A stretch of 50,076 nucleotides of DNA from Oscillatoria sp. HE19RPO (GTDB lineage Bacteria > Cyanobacteriota > Cyanobacteriia > Cyanobacteriales > Laspinemataceae): the NCBI RefSeq assembly GCF_024220515.1, contig NZ_JAMXOT010000043.1, forward strand, positions 1 through 50,076, read 5' to 3'. Below are positions 1-7,510 of this stretch, piece by piece; within the stretch, counting starts at the first letter, position 1; every line of letters starts with the position of its first letter. Below the pieces are notes generated by a model. The model was not told where the DNA came from and did not search any database. It worked only from the letters and a program-made list of their open reading frames with translations. Made by a program: the position numbers and the translations under genes.

Positions 1-150
1 CTTCAGTCGTTCTCCGGTGTTCGTAGTAACGACTTCAGTCGTTCTCCGGTGTTCGTAGTAACGACTTCAGTCGTTCTCCGGTGTTCGTAGTAACGACTTC
101 AGTCGTTCTCCGGTGTTCGTAGTAACGACTTCAGTCGTTCCAAAGTTGCG
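1..150. repeat. 32-bp tandem repeat array, 4 full copies plus a partial
   Basis: Units start at 1, 33, 65, 97 and 129 with a constant 32-bp period, and the copies are identical by eye. Each unit carries the short hairpin acgac-ttca-gtcgt followed by a GTTCGTAGTAAC-like half. There are no unique spacers, so this is not CRISPR. The same core occurs in opposite orientation at 197-487. The array may continue to the left of the window. Confidence 0.95.
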
Positions 151-196
151 CGATCGCCCAGTTTTCTGGGTTCATGGGGACAACCCTGCGGGTTTT

Positions 197-487
197 GGAC
201 CCGGAAACGACTGAAGTCGTTACTACGAACGGGGATTTTTTCTGAATTTTTGGACCCGGAAACGACTGAAGTCGTTACTACGAACGGGGATTTTTGCTGA
301 GTTTTTGGGACCCGGAAACGACTGAAGTCGTTACTACGAACGGGGATTTTTGCTGAGTTTTTGGGACCCGGAAACGACTGAAGTCGTTACTACGAACGGG
401 GATTCTTGCTGAGTTTTTGGGACCCGGAAACGACTGAAGTCGTTACTACGAACTGAAGAGAACGCCTGAAGGCGTTACTACGAACAG
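197..487. repeat. 56-bp tandem repeat array, inverted relative to the array at 1-150
   Basis: GGACCCGGAAACGACTGAAG occurs at 197, 252, 308, 364 and 420, giving periods of 55, 56, 56 and 56 bp. Each unit holds the reverse complement of the core in the 1-150 array plus an AT-rich tail (ggggatttttgctgagtttt). A diverged copy (aacgcctgaaggcgttactacgaac) closes the block at about 462-487. The array lies just beyond the 3' end of cobK, so it is probably intergenic filler or a 3'-end structure. Confidence 0.93.
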
Positions 488-499
488 GAGGAGACGAGT

Positions 500-1333
500 T
501 TAGTTGGGAGGTAGAGAGGGATTACCCAGACGATCGCACAAGTGGGTGCGACAAAAGGCGACAGCAGCGGATAAGTCATTGGTTTGGTGGGGATAGGCGA
601 CTGGGGGGCGATCGATGAGGATGAGTTTGACCCCTAGTTCTGTTGCTAGTTGGCGTTTGATGGGTTCTCCCCCGGGGGTCCCTGATGCTTTGCTGACGAC
701 TAGGGTAATTTGCCAATGCTGCCAGAGTGCTCGTTCTAATTCTAGGGAAATGGGGGGGCGGATCCCGATGAGGCGATCGGGGGTGAATCCGGCAGCGAGG
801 GCCGCTTCTAGGGAGGTGACGGATGGAAGGACCCGCGCATACATCAGCGATCGCTCCTGCCAGGGTTGAAACAAATGTAATGTGCGATAACCTGTGGTCA
901 GTAATACTCGCTCTCCGGCTAAATATTCTGCCTCGATTAAGGTTTCAAAGCTGGGCAAGCTCAAAATTGTGTCATTTTTAATGGGTTTATTATTTGTATC
1001 CTGTGAATTGTTTGTTAACTCTCGCTCATAGCGTAAATAGGGTAAGCTATACTTTCGGGCGGCTTCTATCGCCAAACGTGAGATGTTTATAGCATAAGGG
1101 TGGGATGCATCTAGGATGGCAATGATATTGTGTGATGTGATAAAAACTTGAAGACGATCGCCCTCTAGCTGACCGACCCATACCTGCAATAGGGGAGTAG
1201 ATGGATAGAGCGATCGCGCCGATTCCGTGGTGACCGAAATCGTACAGGGGAGGTGATTTAAAGCCAGAATTTGAGCTAATTCCCGGCTTTCACTGGTCCC
1301 GCCAATTAGCCAAATCGAGGGAGTTACCGTCAT
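500..1333 (-). CDS. cobK: Precorrin-6A / cobalt-precorrin-6A reductase
   Basis: This 277-aa protein matches the CobK/CbiJ family, which reduces (cobalt-)precorrin-6A with NADPH during corrin-ring synthesis for B12-type cofactors in the cytosol. The N-terminus IWLIGGTSESRELAQIL is the family's dinucleotide-binding start. DASHPYAINIS (about residues 75-85), the central GYRTL segment and the late VSKASGTPGGEPIKRQLA stretch are all characteristic CobK motifs. Length is normal for the family (about 250-280 aa). It starts at ATG 1333 without a strong Shine-Dalgarno. It is the last of three minus-strand genes and lies 125 bp downstream of the methyltransferase, so co-transcription is possible but unproven. 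No cobalamin riboswitch was recognised upstream. Confidence 0.9.
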   Translation of the reverse strand: MTVTPSIWLIGGTSESRELAQILALNHLPCTISVTTESARSLYPSTPLLQVWVGQLEGDRLQVFITSHNIIAILDASHPYAINISRLAIEAARKYSLPYLRYERELTNNSQDTNNKPIKNDTILSLPSFETLIEAEYLAGERVLLTTGYRTLHLFQPWQERSLMYARVLPSVTSLEAALAAGFTPDRLIGIRPPISLELERALWQHWQITLVVSKASGTPGGEPIKRQLATELGVKLILIDRPPVAYPHQTNDLSAAVAFCRTHLCDRLGNPSLPPN

Positions 1334-1458
1334 AAATCGGGGCCGGAAAAAGTATAGAGGGAGCCGATGAAAATCAGACGGGATCGTAACATCTGATTTT
1401 GCAGGGTAGCCCGATGGGGCAAGCTTTGTATCTGCACCGGACCGGGTGTGAGTTTCGG

Positions 1459-2181
1459 CTATTCAAATTTAACCTTATACATAGAAAAGAGCTTTCCTTC
1501 TGAGCGCTTCACGACTTTGCAGCCGGATGCTTTAATCAGTTTTTCCCATTCCGTGAGGGGTTCTAAAAACACCTCAGTGCCGAGATACATTTCTAAAATT
1601 CCCCAATTTTCCGCAAGAGTTGCTTCAGGGTTGACCACATCAAAAACAAAAGCCCCGTCGGGTTTTAAAACCCGCTTCACTTCAGCGAAAACATCGGTCC
1701 AATAAGCTAAGGGATAATAGCAACTAAACCCCGTGGCGATCGCCAGATCGAAAGCATCTTCCCCATAACTTAGACGATGGGCGGGTCCTAAACAGACCCC
1801 TTTAAACAACTTAGAATTCAATTGCGGACCCCGAGAATTGAGGGCATCTCGCGCCACGGTACTGATCTCCTGCCCGTAAAAATAAGCCCCCCAATCTCGC
1901 CAAGGATAGACCAAGAAACTGACCCCACAGCCAATATCCAGACAGCGCTGATTTTTTTTAGGTTTAGCAATCTCCCAGAATGGAGAAACTTGAGACGCTT
2001 GTAACGAACCCGAAACGCGATCTTGAAAAATCGGCATCGACTCCACCTCGGGCGGGAGTTCAATCGGGTCCCCCCGATACTCCTGATTAAAGCGAGATGC
2101 TACAGGAGAAAGCCGACTTTGCCAAGGGTCGGACCCTAAGAAATCGGCATCTGGTGGACTACTATTTGAAGCTTTAGACAT
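1459..2181 (-). CDS. Class I SAM-dependent methyltransferase, substrate unknown
   Basis: This 240-aa protein has a class I methyltransferase core. The SAM-binding motif I is CLDIGCGVSFLVYP (about residues 80-93), followed by an acidic strand end (FYGQEIS), a DLAIATGFSCYYP motif and RVLKPDGAFVFDVVNPEA, the usual post-motif III segment. The N-terminal 70 residues (SRLSPVASRFNQEYRGDPIE) are a conserved lead seen in cyanobacterial members but without a named domain. Nothing in the sequence fixes the substrate; both small-molecule and protein targets are possible. Neighbours are cobK downstream and a 60-aa membrane protein upstream, both on the same strand. The adjacency to cobK does not make it a corrin methyltransferase, because it lacks the tetrapyrrole methylase fold motifs. 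Confidence 0.8.
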   Translation of the reverse strand: MSKASNSSPPDADFLGSDPWQSRLSPVASRFNQEYRGDPIELPPEVESMPIFQDRVSGSLQASQVSPFWEIAKPKKNQRCLDIGCGVSFLVYPWRDWGAYFYGQEISTVARDALNSRGPQLNSKLFKGVCLGPAHRLSYGEDAFDLAIATGFSCYYPLAYWTDVFAEVKRVLKPDGAFVFDVVNPEATLAENWGILEMYLGTEVFLEPLTEWEKLIKASGCKVVKRSEGKLFSMYKVKFE

Positions 2182-2245
2182 GAACCCTTATCCCTAGGAT
2201 TGGCCTGAATTATTTTACCCGCTCAAATCGGGAGTCGGTGCGAGA

Positions 2246-2428
2246 TTAGCGACCCTTGAGGGCCTTAGTAAAATTCTTACGATAAGACTTATTGACCACC
2301 AAAACGGGCCACAGGAGGGTTAAATACAGACGACCCTCGGTAAAATTGGTCCGTCTAAAACCCTTCCAGAACTTCCAACCTCCGGCAGCATACAGAACCA
2401 GGAAGGCAAAACCCACTAACTGCATCAT
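2246..2428 (-). CDS. Small conserved membrane protein, unknown function
   Basis: About 60 aa from the internal double ATG (MMQLVGFAFLVLYAAGGWKF). An upstream ATG at 2515 would give 89 aa, but the extra 29 residues look non-coding. One hydrophobic segment (about residues 3-17) is followed by a basic, aromatic half: FWKGFRRTNF, a second short hydrophobic stretch LYLTLLWPVLVV, and a lysine/arginine-rich tail. This suits an inner- or thylakoid-membrane peptide with a cytoplasmic basic tail. I believe similar short proteins occur widely in cyanobacteria, but I know no function. The start could be off by one codon. Confidence 0.6.
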   Translation of the reverse strand: MMQLVGFAFLVLYAAGGWKFWKGFRRTNFTEGRLYLTLLWPVLVVNKSYRKNFTKALKGR

Positions 2429-2539
2429 CGTCTTTAGTCCTCTAAGCGTCAATGTTGGATTCCAGGCCCCCAAAAGGCCCCTAGACCTCTCGGTTACCTG
2501 GAGAGAAATTTTCAAGAGCGGCGAGATGAACCGCTGCTA

Positions 2540-3142
2540 TTTATAAGGTTAATCGATCGCACTCTTATGATGCTACTCCGAGCGGTGGCATGAAATGAGT
2601 GTGACCCGAGTTGAGAGGCAGTTGCGAGAGAGTGGGAGTAAAATCGGGTTAATTTCGGGCGGTTTGTGATCTCAGTGGCAGAGTTAGAGCGCGTTTTGTG
2701 GTATCGGTGAGAAAGAGTATCAAGAGGAGCGATCGCAATTTAGGGAGAAGAGAAGATTTTTGCTGGCTCCCTCAACTATCCATCTGCCGTTAACAATAGC
2801 GCTTGTCGAGTCATGGAAAGAAGCATTGAGATGAATCCCCTACCCAGGAGGCATCGCAAGGGAATAGGGAAGGGAATAGGGAGAAAAAAAGACCCAGGCG
2901 AGGATCCGCCATCGGAAGGAATGAGGAGGAATCTCTGGTTTGGGATAGAAACGGCGATCGCCCCGGATTCATTCGATGGGACCCCAACATCTATCTAGAG
3001 GATGGAGACAGGGCAGTACCCTTTGCACAACGATTAAATCTGTACCGCAAGCTGTGCGAGTGGCATAGGATACTAGAGTACGACAAATGGTTGCACATTA
3101 TGAACAGTAATGATGCAACTGCCCCATAAAATAAAAATGATC
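2540..3142. other. Intergenic region, about 600 bp, no convincing gene
   Basis: The region separates a minus-strand cluster from the plus-strand nucleotidyltransferase gene, so it should hold divergent promoters. A 61-codon frame (2813-2998) is low-complexity (GIGKGIGRKK) and looks accidental. A second frame without a usable start runs to a TAA at about 3127-3129 and includes a protein-like tail (LYRKLCEWHRILEYDKW). It may be a gene remnant. No repeat or RNA gene was recognised. Confidence 0.5.
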
Positions 3143-3149
3143 AAGGAGG
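3143..3149 (+). promoter_or_regulatory. Strong Shine-Dalgarno AAGGAGG
   Basis: A perfect AAGGAGG lies 4 nt before ATG 3154 and fixes the start of the guanylyltransferase fusion gene. Confidence 0.85.
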
Positions 3150-3153
3150 AATT

Positions 3154-5694
3154 ATGCGAGCAGTGCTCATGGCAGGCGGTTCGGGAACTAGGCTCAGACC
3201 CCTAACCTGCGACTTACCCAAACCGATGGTCCCCATTTTAAATCGACCCATCGCCGAACACATCGTCAATCTCCTCAGACGGCATCACATTACCGAAATT
3301 ATTGCCACCCTGCATTACCTGCCGGACGTCATGCGAGATTACTTCCAAGACGGCAACGAATTTGGCGTTCAAATGACCTATGCCGTGGAAGAGGATCAAC
3401 CCCTGGGAACCGCTGGATGCGTCAAAAATATTGCCGAACTTCTAGATGAGACCTTCTTGGTGATTAGCGGCGACAGCATCACCGACTTTGACCTCACCGC
3501 AGCGATTAAATTCCATAAAGAAAAAGGATCAAAAGCCACCTTAGTATTGACCCGAGTTCCCAACCCCGTAGAATTTGGGGTCGTCATTACCGATGAGCAA
3601 CTGCGAATTCAGCGATTTTTAGAAAAACCCTCAACCAGTGAAATTTTTTCCGATACGGTCAACACCGGCATCTATATCCTAGAACCCGAGGTCCTAGATT
3701 ATTTACCCGCCAATCAAGAAAGCGACTTTTCCAAAGATTTATTTCCCCTATTGCTGGAAAAAGGCGACCCCATGTATGGCTATATCGCCGAAGGGTACTG
3801 GTGTGATGTCGGTCACTTAGACGCCTACCGAGAATCACAATATGATGGCCTCTTGGAAAAAGTCAAGCTAGACTTTGCCTACGAATTGCGATCGCCCGGA
3901 TTATGGATCGGTCAAAACACCTTTATCGACCCCAGCGCCAAAATCGAAACCCCCGTCGTCATTGGCGATAACTGCCGCATCGGGGCCAGGGCCAAACTCG
4001 AATCCGGCACCGTCTTGGGCGATAACGTCACCATCGGGTCCGATGCTGACCTCAAACGACCCATCGTCTGGAACGGCGCAATCATCGGCGATGAAGCCCA
4101 TTTACGAGCCTGTGTCGCCGGTCGTGGCGTCCGAGTAGACCGCCGTGCTCATGTCCTGGAAGGGGCCGTCGTTGGGTCCCTCTCCACCGTCGGAGAAGAA
4201 GCCCAAATCAGTCCCGGAGTGCGCGTCTGGCCGAGCAAAAAAATCGAATCCGGTGCTACCCTCAACATTAATTTAATTTGGGGACAAGCCGCCCAGCGGA
4301 ATCTCTTCGCCCAGCGCGGGGTCTCCGGACTGGCCAATATTGATATCACCCCGGAATTTGCCGTGAAATTAGGGGCCGCTTACGGGTCCACCCTCCAACC
4401 CGGTGCCAGCATTACCGTATCCCGAGACCAACGCAGCATCTCCCGCATGGTTTCCCGGTCCTTAATTGCCGGATTGATGTCCGTCGGCACCAATGTCCAA
4501 AACTTGGAAGCAACGGCGATACCCGTCGCCCGCTATATCGTCCCGACCCTTTCGGTGGAGGGCGGACTTCATGTCCGTTTGCACCCGGAACGCCCGGATT
4601 CATTGCTGATTGAGTTCTTTGACAACAAAGGCATCAATATCTCCAAGGCGCGGGAGAAGAAAATCGAAGGGGCGTATTTTAAGGAAGATTTTCGCCGCGC
4701 CCAGATTCAAGAAATTGGCAATATGGCCTACCCGAGTCAAGTGCTGGATTTGTACAGTACCGGGTTTGAAAAACATCTGAATGTAGAAGCGATTCGATAT
4801 AGTAACTCCAAAGTGGTCATCGATTACGCTTACGCCGTATCCGGGGCGGTTTTACCCCAGCTTTTAGCCAAATTTGGCTCCGATGCGGTGGTTCTGAATG
4901 CCAGTTTGAGTCAGATGGCACCCGTCAACGAAGAACGGGAGAATTTGCTCGTGCAACTCGGCCAGGTGGTGGAGGCCCTCCATGCTAATTTTGGCGCACA
5001 AGTCTCGGCAAACGGGGAATTGTTGATTTTGGTGGATGAAAGCGGCAGTTCCATCCGAGGGGAGTTGTTAACGGCGGTGATGGTGCAAATGATTTTGACC
5101 ACGAACCCCCGCAGTACGGTGGTTGTGCCGGTTCATGCGTCCTCTGCAGTGGAGCATATTGCCCGTCGTCATGATGGCAAGGTGATTCGCACCAAGGCGA
5201 ATCCCACGGCGTTAATGGAAGCTTGTCATACTAATCCGAATGTGGTGTTAGGGGGCAGTGGAGATATGGGCTTTATTTTCCCTGAACTGCATCCGGGATT
5301 TGATGCGATGTTCTGTATTGCCAAGTCGATTGAGATGCTGACGGTACAGGAGCAATCTCTGGGACAGGTTCGTTCTGAGGTTCCCCGAGTTTGTCATAAA
5401 ACTCTGACGGTACGCTGTCCTTGGACGGTGAAGGGGGCATTGATGCGTCATCTGGTGGAAACGCACCCGGCGGATAATTTGGAGTTAATCGATGGGGTGA
5501 AGATTTTTGAGCGCCCTCATGATGATAGTTGGGTGTTGATTCTGCCGGATGCCGGTGAACCGATGGTCCATATTTTCGCCAACAGTAGCGATCGCGAGTG
5601 GGTGGATTCCTCGTTGATGCAGTACCGCAAGTATGTTCAGGATTTTGTTCAGGAACAGGAAGGCGGGGATATGAGTATGAGCGCGGATAATTAA
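3154..5694 (+). CDS. Mannose-1-phosphate guanylyltransferase / phosphomannomutase-like fusion
   Basis: An 846-aa three-part protein. Residues 1-235 are a sugar-phosphate nucleotidyltransferase: GGSGTRLRPLT with PKPM, the GTAG motif, ISGDSITDFDL and WCDVGH. Residues about 250-375 are a left-handed beta-helix of hexapeptide repeats (VVIGDNCRIGARAKLESG). Residues about 380-840 resemble the phosphohexomutase fold (SRDQRSISRMVSRSLIAGLM). Cyanobacterial proteins of this layout are annotated as mannose-1-phosphate guanylyltransferase, supplying GDP-mannose for surface polysaccharide; other sugar nucleotides are possible. The mutase part lacks a recognisable TASHNP phosphoserine loop (VEGGLHVRLHPERP sits there) and a clear DGDxDR metal loop (LVDESGSSIRGE instead), so it is probably not an active mutase. 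It is preceded by a perfect AAGGAGG and followed by a good terminator, so it is likely monocistronic. Confidence 0.85.
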   Translation: MRAVLMAGGSGTRLRPLTCDLPKPMVPILNRPIAEHIVNLLRRHHITEIIATLHYLPDVMRDYFQDGNEFGVQMTYAVEEDQPLGTAGCVKNIAELLDETFLVISGDSITDFDLTAAIKFHKEKGSKATLVLTRVPNPVEFGVVITDEQLRIQRFLEKPSTSEIFSDTVNTGIYILEPEVLDYLPANQESDFSKDLFPLLLEKGDPMYGYIAEGYWCDVGHLDAYRESQYDGLLEKVKLDFAYELRSPGLWIGQNTFIDPSAKIETPVVIGDNCRIGARAKLESGTVLGDNVTIGSDADLKRPIVWNGAIIGDEAHLRACVAGRGVRVDRRAHVLEGAVVGSLSTVGEEAQISPGVRVWPSKKIESGATLNINLIWGQAAQRNLFAQRGVSGLANIDITPEFAVKLGAAYGSTLQPGASITVSRDQRSISRMVSRSLIAGLMSVGTNVQNLEATAIPVARYIVPTLSVEGGLHVRLHPERPDSLLIEFFDNKGINISKAREKKIEGAYFKEDFRRAQIQEIGNMAYPSQVLDLYSTGFEKHLNVEAIRYSNSKVVIDYAYAVSGAVLPQLLAKFGSDAVVLNASLSQMAPVNEERENLLVQLGQVVEALHANFGAQVSANGELLILVDESGSSIRGELLTAVMVQMILTTNPRSTVVVPVHASSAVEHIARRHDGKVIRTKANPTALMEACHTNPNVVLGGSGDMGFIFPELHPGFDAMFCIAKSIEMLTVQEQSLGQVRSEVPRVCHKTLTVRCPWTVKGALMRHLVETHPADNLELIDGVKIFERPHDDSWVLILPDAGEPMVHIFANSSDREWVDSSLMQYRKYVQDFVQEQEGGDMSMSADN

Positions 5695-5723
5695 GACGGC
5701 GACTGATTTCATGGTATTTTAAG

Positions 5724-5747
5724 AGACGCCCATCAGGGCGTCTTTTT
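5724..5747 (+). terminator. Rho-independent terminator of the guanylyltransferase fusion gene
   Basis: A perfect 7-bp stem (agacgcc/ggcgtct) with a 6-nt loop (catcag) runs directly into a T run, 29 bp after the stop codon. Confidence 0.9.
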
Positions 5748-5858
5748 CTGGCGATCGCCTCACCTGTTGCCCTCGGGAGAATCCCCAAGGTGGGTAGGAC
5801 AGGCACTCCAAAGACCGATATAATGGAATAAGGGAACTCCAAAATATAAAATCTCCAA

Positions 5859-5921
5859 AAAACCCGCAGGCTGAAGCCTGGGGCTACACGGACAAAGCCC
5901 GCCTGCGCGGGCTAATACAGT
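5859..5921. repeat. Dispersed cyanobacterial repeat (GCCCGCCTGCGCGGGC family)
   Basis: The segment acccgcaggctgaagcctg, then ggctacacggacaaagcc and cgcctgcgcgggctaa, matches the two arms found at 31692-31862. It contains several short stems, for example gcccgc-ctg-cgcgggc. There is no coding content, so it is an intergenic repeat. Confidence 0.75.
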
Positions 5922-5979
5922 CTTGTTAGGTGCTTAACCATCGGGACTTGGATGATTTATTTGTTGGAACACCCTAATT

Positions 5980-6029
5980 GTAGGGTGGGCACTGCCCACC
6001 TGAATTACGGTGGGCAGTGCCCACCCTAC
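5980..6029. repeat. Perfect 21-bp inverted repeat
   Basis: Arms gtagggtgggcactgcccac+c (5980-6000) and their exact complement (6009-6029) are separated by 8 nt. Each arm also has its own internal stem (gggcactgccc). It is followed by actataggaaacgctata, resembling the right end of the tatagcg...cgctata elements at 13604 and 42159. It lies 58 bp upstream of ssb. Confidence 0.88.
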
Positions 6030-6087
6030 TATAGGAAACGCTATAGATGTTTCGTCGGATTAAGTTCTAGTTAACACAACAGAGATT

Positions 6088-6618
6088 ATGAATAACTGCA
6101 TTTTAATGGCACAAATCATTGAAGAACCGCAATTGCGCTATACCAGTGACAATTTAGCGATCGCGGAAATGTTAGTGGAGTTTCCCAGTTATCGGGAGAG
6201 TGATCCACCGGCTCATTTAAAGGTGATTGGATGGGGAAATTTTGCTCAAGAACTTCACAGTAACTATCGCGTGGGCGATCGGGTGGTGATTCAAGGGCGA
6301 TTGAGCATGAATACTGTGGAACGTCCCGAAGGATTTAAGGAAAAACGGGCTGAATTAGTCGCACAACGCATCCACAGTTTAGGGGAACAAACCGAGGGTG
6401 CATCATCCCCAGAAAAGGCAACTCCCGCAACCAATGTGGTAGCCTTAGAATCGCGCAGAACCACCGCCCCTGCGGCAACGGATAAAGGGCGATCGCCTGC
6501 CGCACATACCCCCATCCCCTCGGAACCCACCCCCGCATCCAGGGTCTCTCCACCCCCAGCAAGAACCTCTTATCAACAACCACCCGTTGATGATCCAGAT
6601 GATGAAATTCCGTTTTAG
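6088..6618 (+). CDS. ssb: Single-stranded DNA-binding protein
   Basis: A 176-aa SSB. The N-terminal OB-fold (residues 1-105) starts MNNCILMAQIIEEPQLRYT and has the core LKVIGWGNFAQEL and RVGDRVVIQGRLSMNTVE, giving a homo-oligomeric ssDNA-coating protein for replication and repair. Residues about 107-165 are a Pro/Ala/Thr-rich disordered linker. The last residues DDPDDEIPF form the acidic tip that recruits partner proteins. Length fits the family. The start is the ATG at 6088; the preceding ribosome-binding site is weak (acagagatt). It stands alone between repeat-rich gaps and is followed by a long inverted repeat that could end its transcript. Confidence 0.95.
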   Translation: MNNCILMAQIIEEPQLRYTSDNLAIAEMLVEFPSYRESDPPAHLKVIGWGNFAQELHSNYRVGDRVVIQGRLSMNTVERPEGFKEKRAELVAQRIHSLGEQTEGASSPEKATPATNVVALESRRTTAPAATDKGRSPAAHTPIPSEPTPASRVSPPPARTSYQQPPVDDPDDEIPF

Positions 6619-6636
6619 ATAAAAGGGTGAGTAGAC

Positions 6637-6698
6637 TTATCCTACCTCAGCATCAAGCGCAAATCTCATTAACACCGCTTGATGCTGAGGTAGGATAA
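6637..6698. repeat. 23-bp perfect inverted repeat downstream of ssb, possible terminator
   Basis: ttatcctacctcagcatcaa+gcg (6637-6659) pairs exactly with 6676-6698 across a 16-nt loop. The right arm is followed by an A/T-rich stretch but no real T run on the plus strand. It could act as a transcript 3' end for ssb, or be a mobile palindromic element. It separates ssb from the restriction-modification genes. Confidence 0.85.
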
Positions 6699-6883
6699 AA
6701 CAGCAAAAATAACTAACCCAGGGTAATTCTTGATATTCATTCACCTATTTTACCATTTTTATGATATCTATCATTCATGCCTTCATTGTGAAACATATAA
6801 TTTTTTTTCAACAACTCTAAAAATCCCCACTTATAAAACGGCTGATATTTAAACAGCAATTAGTAAGATTACCATATAAAACA

Positions 6884-7510
6884 ATGACTATTGAAAAAGA
6901 CATTCAAATTTTAGCTGCTAAATATGCCGCCGCATTGGACAAGCAAATTCAAGCCAGAATTTCTGAAATGGAGCAGGACGATTTATCCCATTTTTTAATT
7001 TACCAGGTTCTGGGAGTAACTGATACGGAAGGTCGGATGATTGATATTTATCAAAACAAAGGTCGTTTTTTATATAAATATGCAGGTTCTTTTTTAGAAA
7101 ACGCCACAAAACTCTGTTTTCTTTACAGCTTTCCTCAATCTGGGTCTATTAGAATTCCGAATACAAAAGGTACTCGTCCAAAGACTTTTGAAGTTGACTG
7201 CTTAGAGGGTAATAATGCCATTGAAATTAAGTGGCGGGATGCTACCACCGATGGCGACCACATTACCAAAGAACATACCCGAATTAGCGTTATAGCGGAA
7301 GCGGGATACAAGCCAATTCGCGTTATGTTTTATTATCCTAATAGAACCCAAGCTAAAAGAATCCAACAAACCCTCGAAACACTTTATCAAGGAATCGGCG
7401 GGGAATATCATTATGGTGATGCCGCATGGCAGTATGTAAAAAATCGCACCAATATTGATATGCTAGAAATACTCCAAAAAATTGCTAAAAAAAATACTGA
7501 ACAAGCATGA
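6884..7510 (+). CDS. Type II restriction endonuclease, ApaLI-like
   Basis: This 208-aa protein is recognised as an ApaLI-family restriction enzyme, a type II nuclease. ApaLI itself cuts GTGCAC. Visible support is a PD-(D/E)XK-like core, FEVDCLEGNNAIEIKWRD (about residues 106-123), giving D and ExK catalytic positions, followed by ATTDGDHITKEH and the C-terminal YKPIRVMFYYPNR and GIGGEYHYGDAAW blocks that I associate with this family. The stop overlaps the start of the DNA methyltransferase by 4 bp (ATGA), a standard coupled arrangement for R-M partners. The 185 bp upstream are AT-rich. The family call comes from recalled similarity. The window lacks GTGCAC by my manual scan, which fits but does not prove the specificity. 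Confidence 0.75.
   Translation: MTIEKDIQILAAKYAAALDKQIQARISEMEQDDLSHFLIYQVLGVTDTEGRMIDIYQNKGRFLYKYAGSFLENATKLCFLYSFPQSGSIRIPNTKGTRPKTFEVDCLEGNNAIEIKWRDATTDGDHITKEHTRISVIAEAGYKPIRVMFYYPNRTQAKRIQQTLETLYQGIGGEYHYGDAAWQYVKNRTNIDMLEILQKIAKKNTEQA

Noticed and set aside
1-150. CRISPR-like array
   Set aside because: The repeats are contiguous with no unique spacers, and no cas genes are in the window.
2813-2998. 61-codon plus-strand frame
   Set aside because: Low-complexity Gly/Lys/Arg start, no ribosome-binding site, no recognisable family.
3154-3850. Glucose-1-phosphate cytidylyl- or thymidylyltransferase as an alternative call
   Set aside because: The long C-terminal mutase-like half fits the cyanobacterial mannose-1-phosphate guanylyltransferase layout better, though substrate is not proven.
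5273-5842. 189-codon minus-strand frame
   Set aside because: Overlaps the end of the guanylyltransferase fusion and its terminator; low-complexity product.
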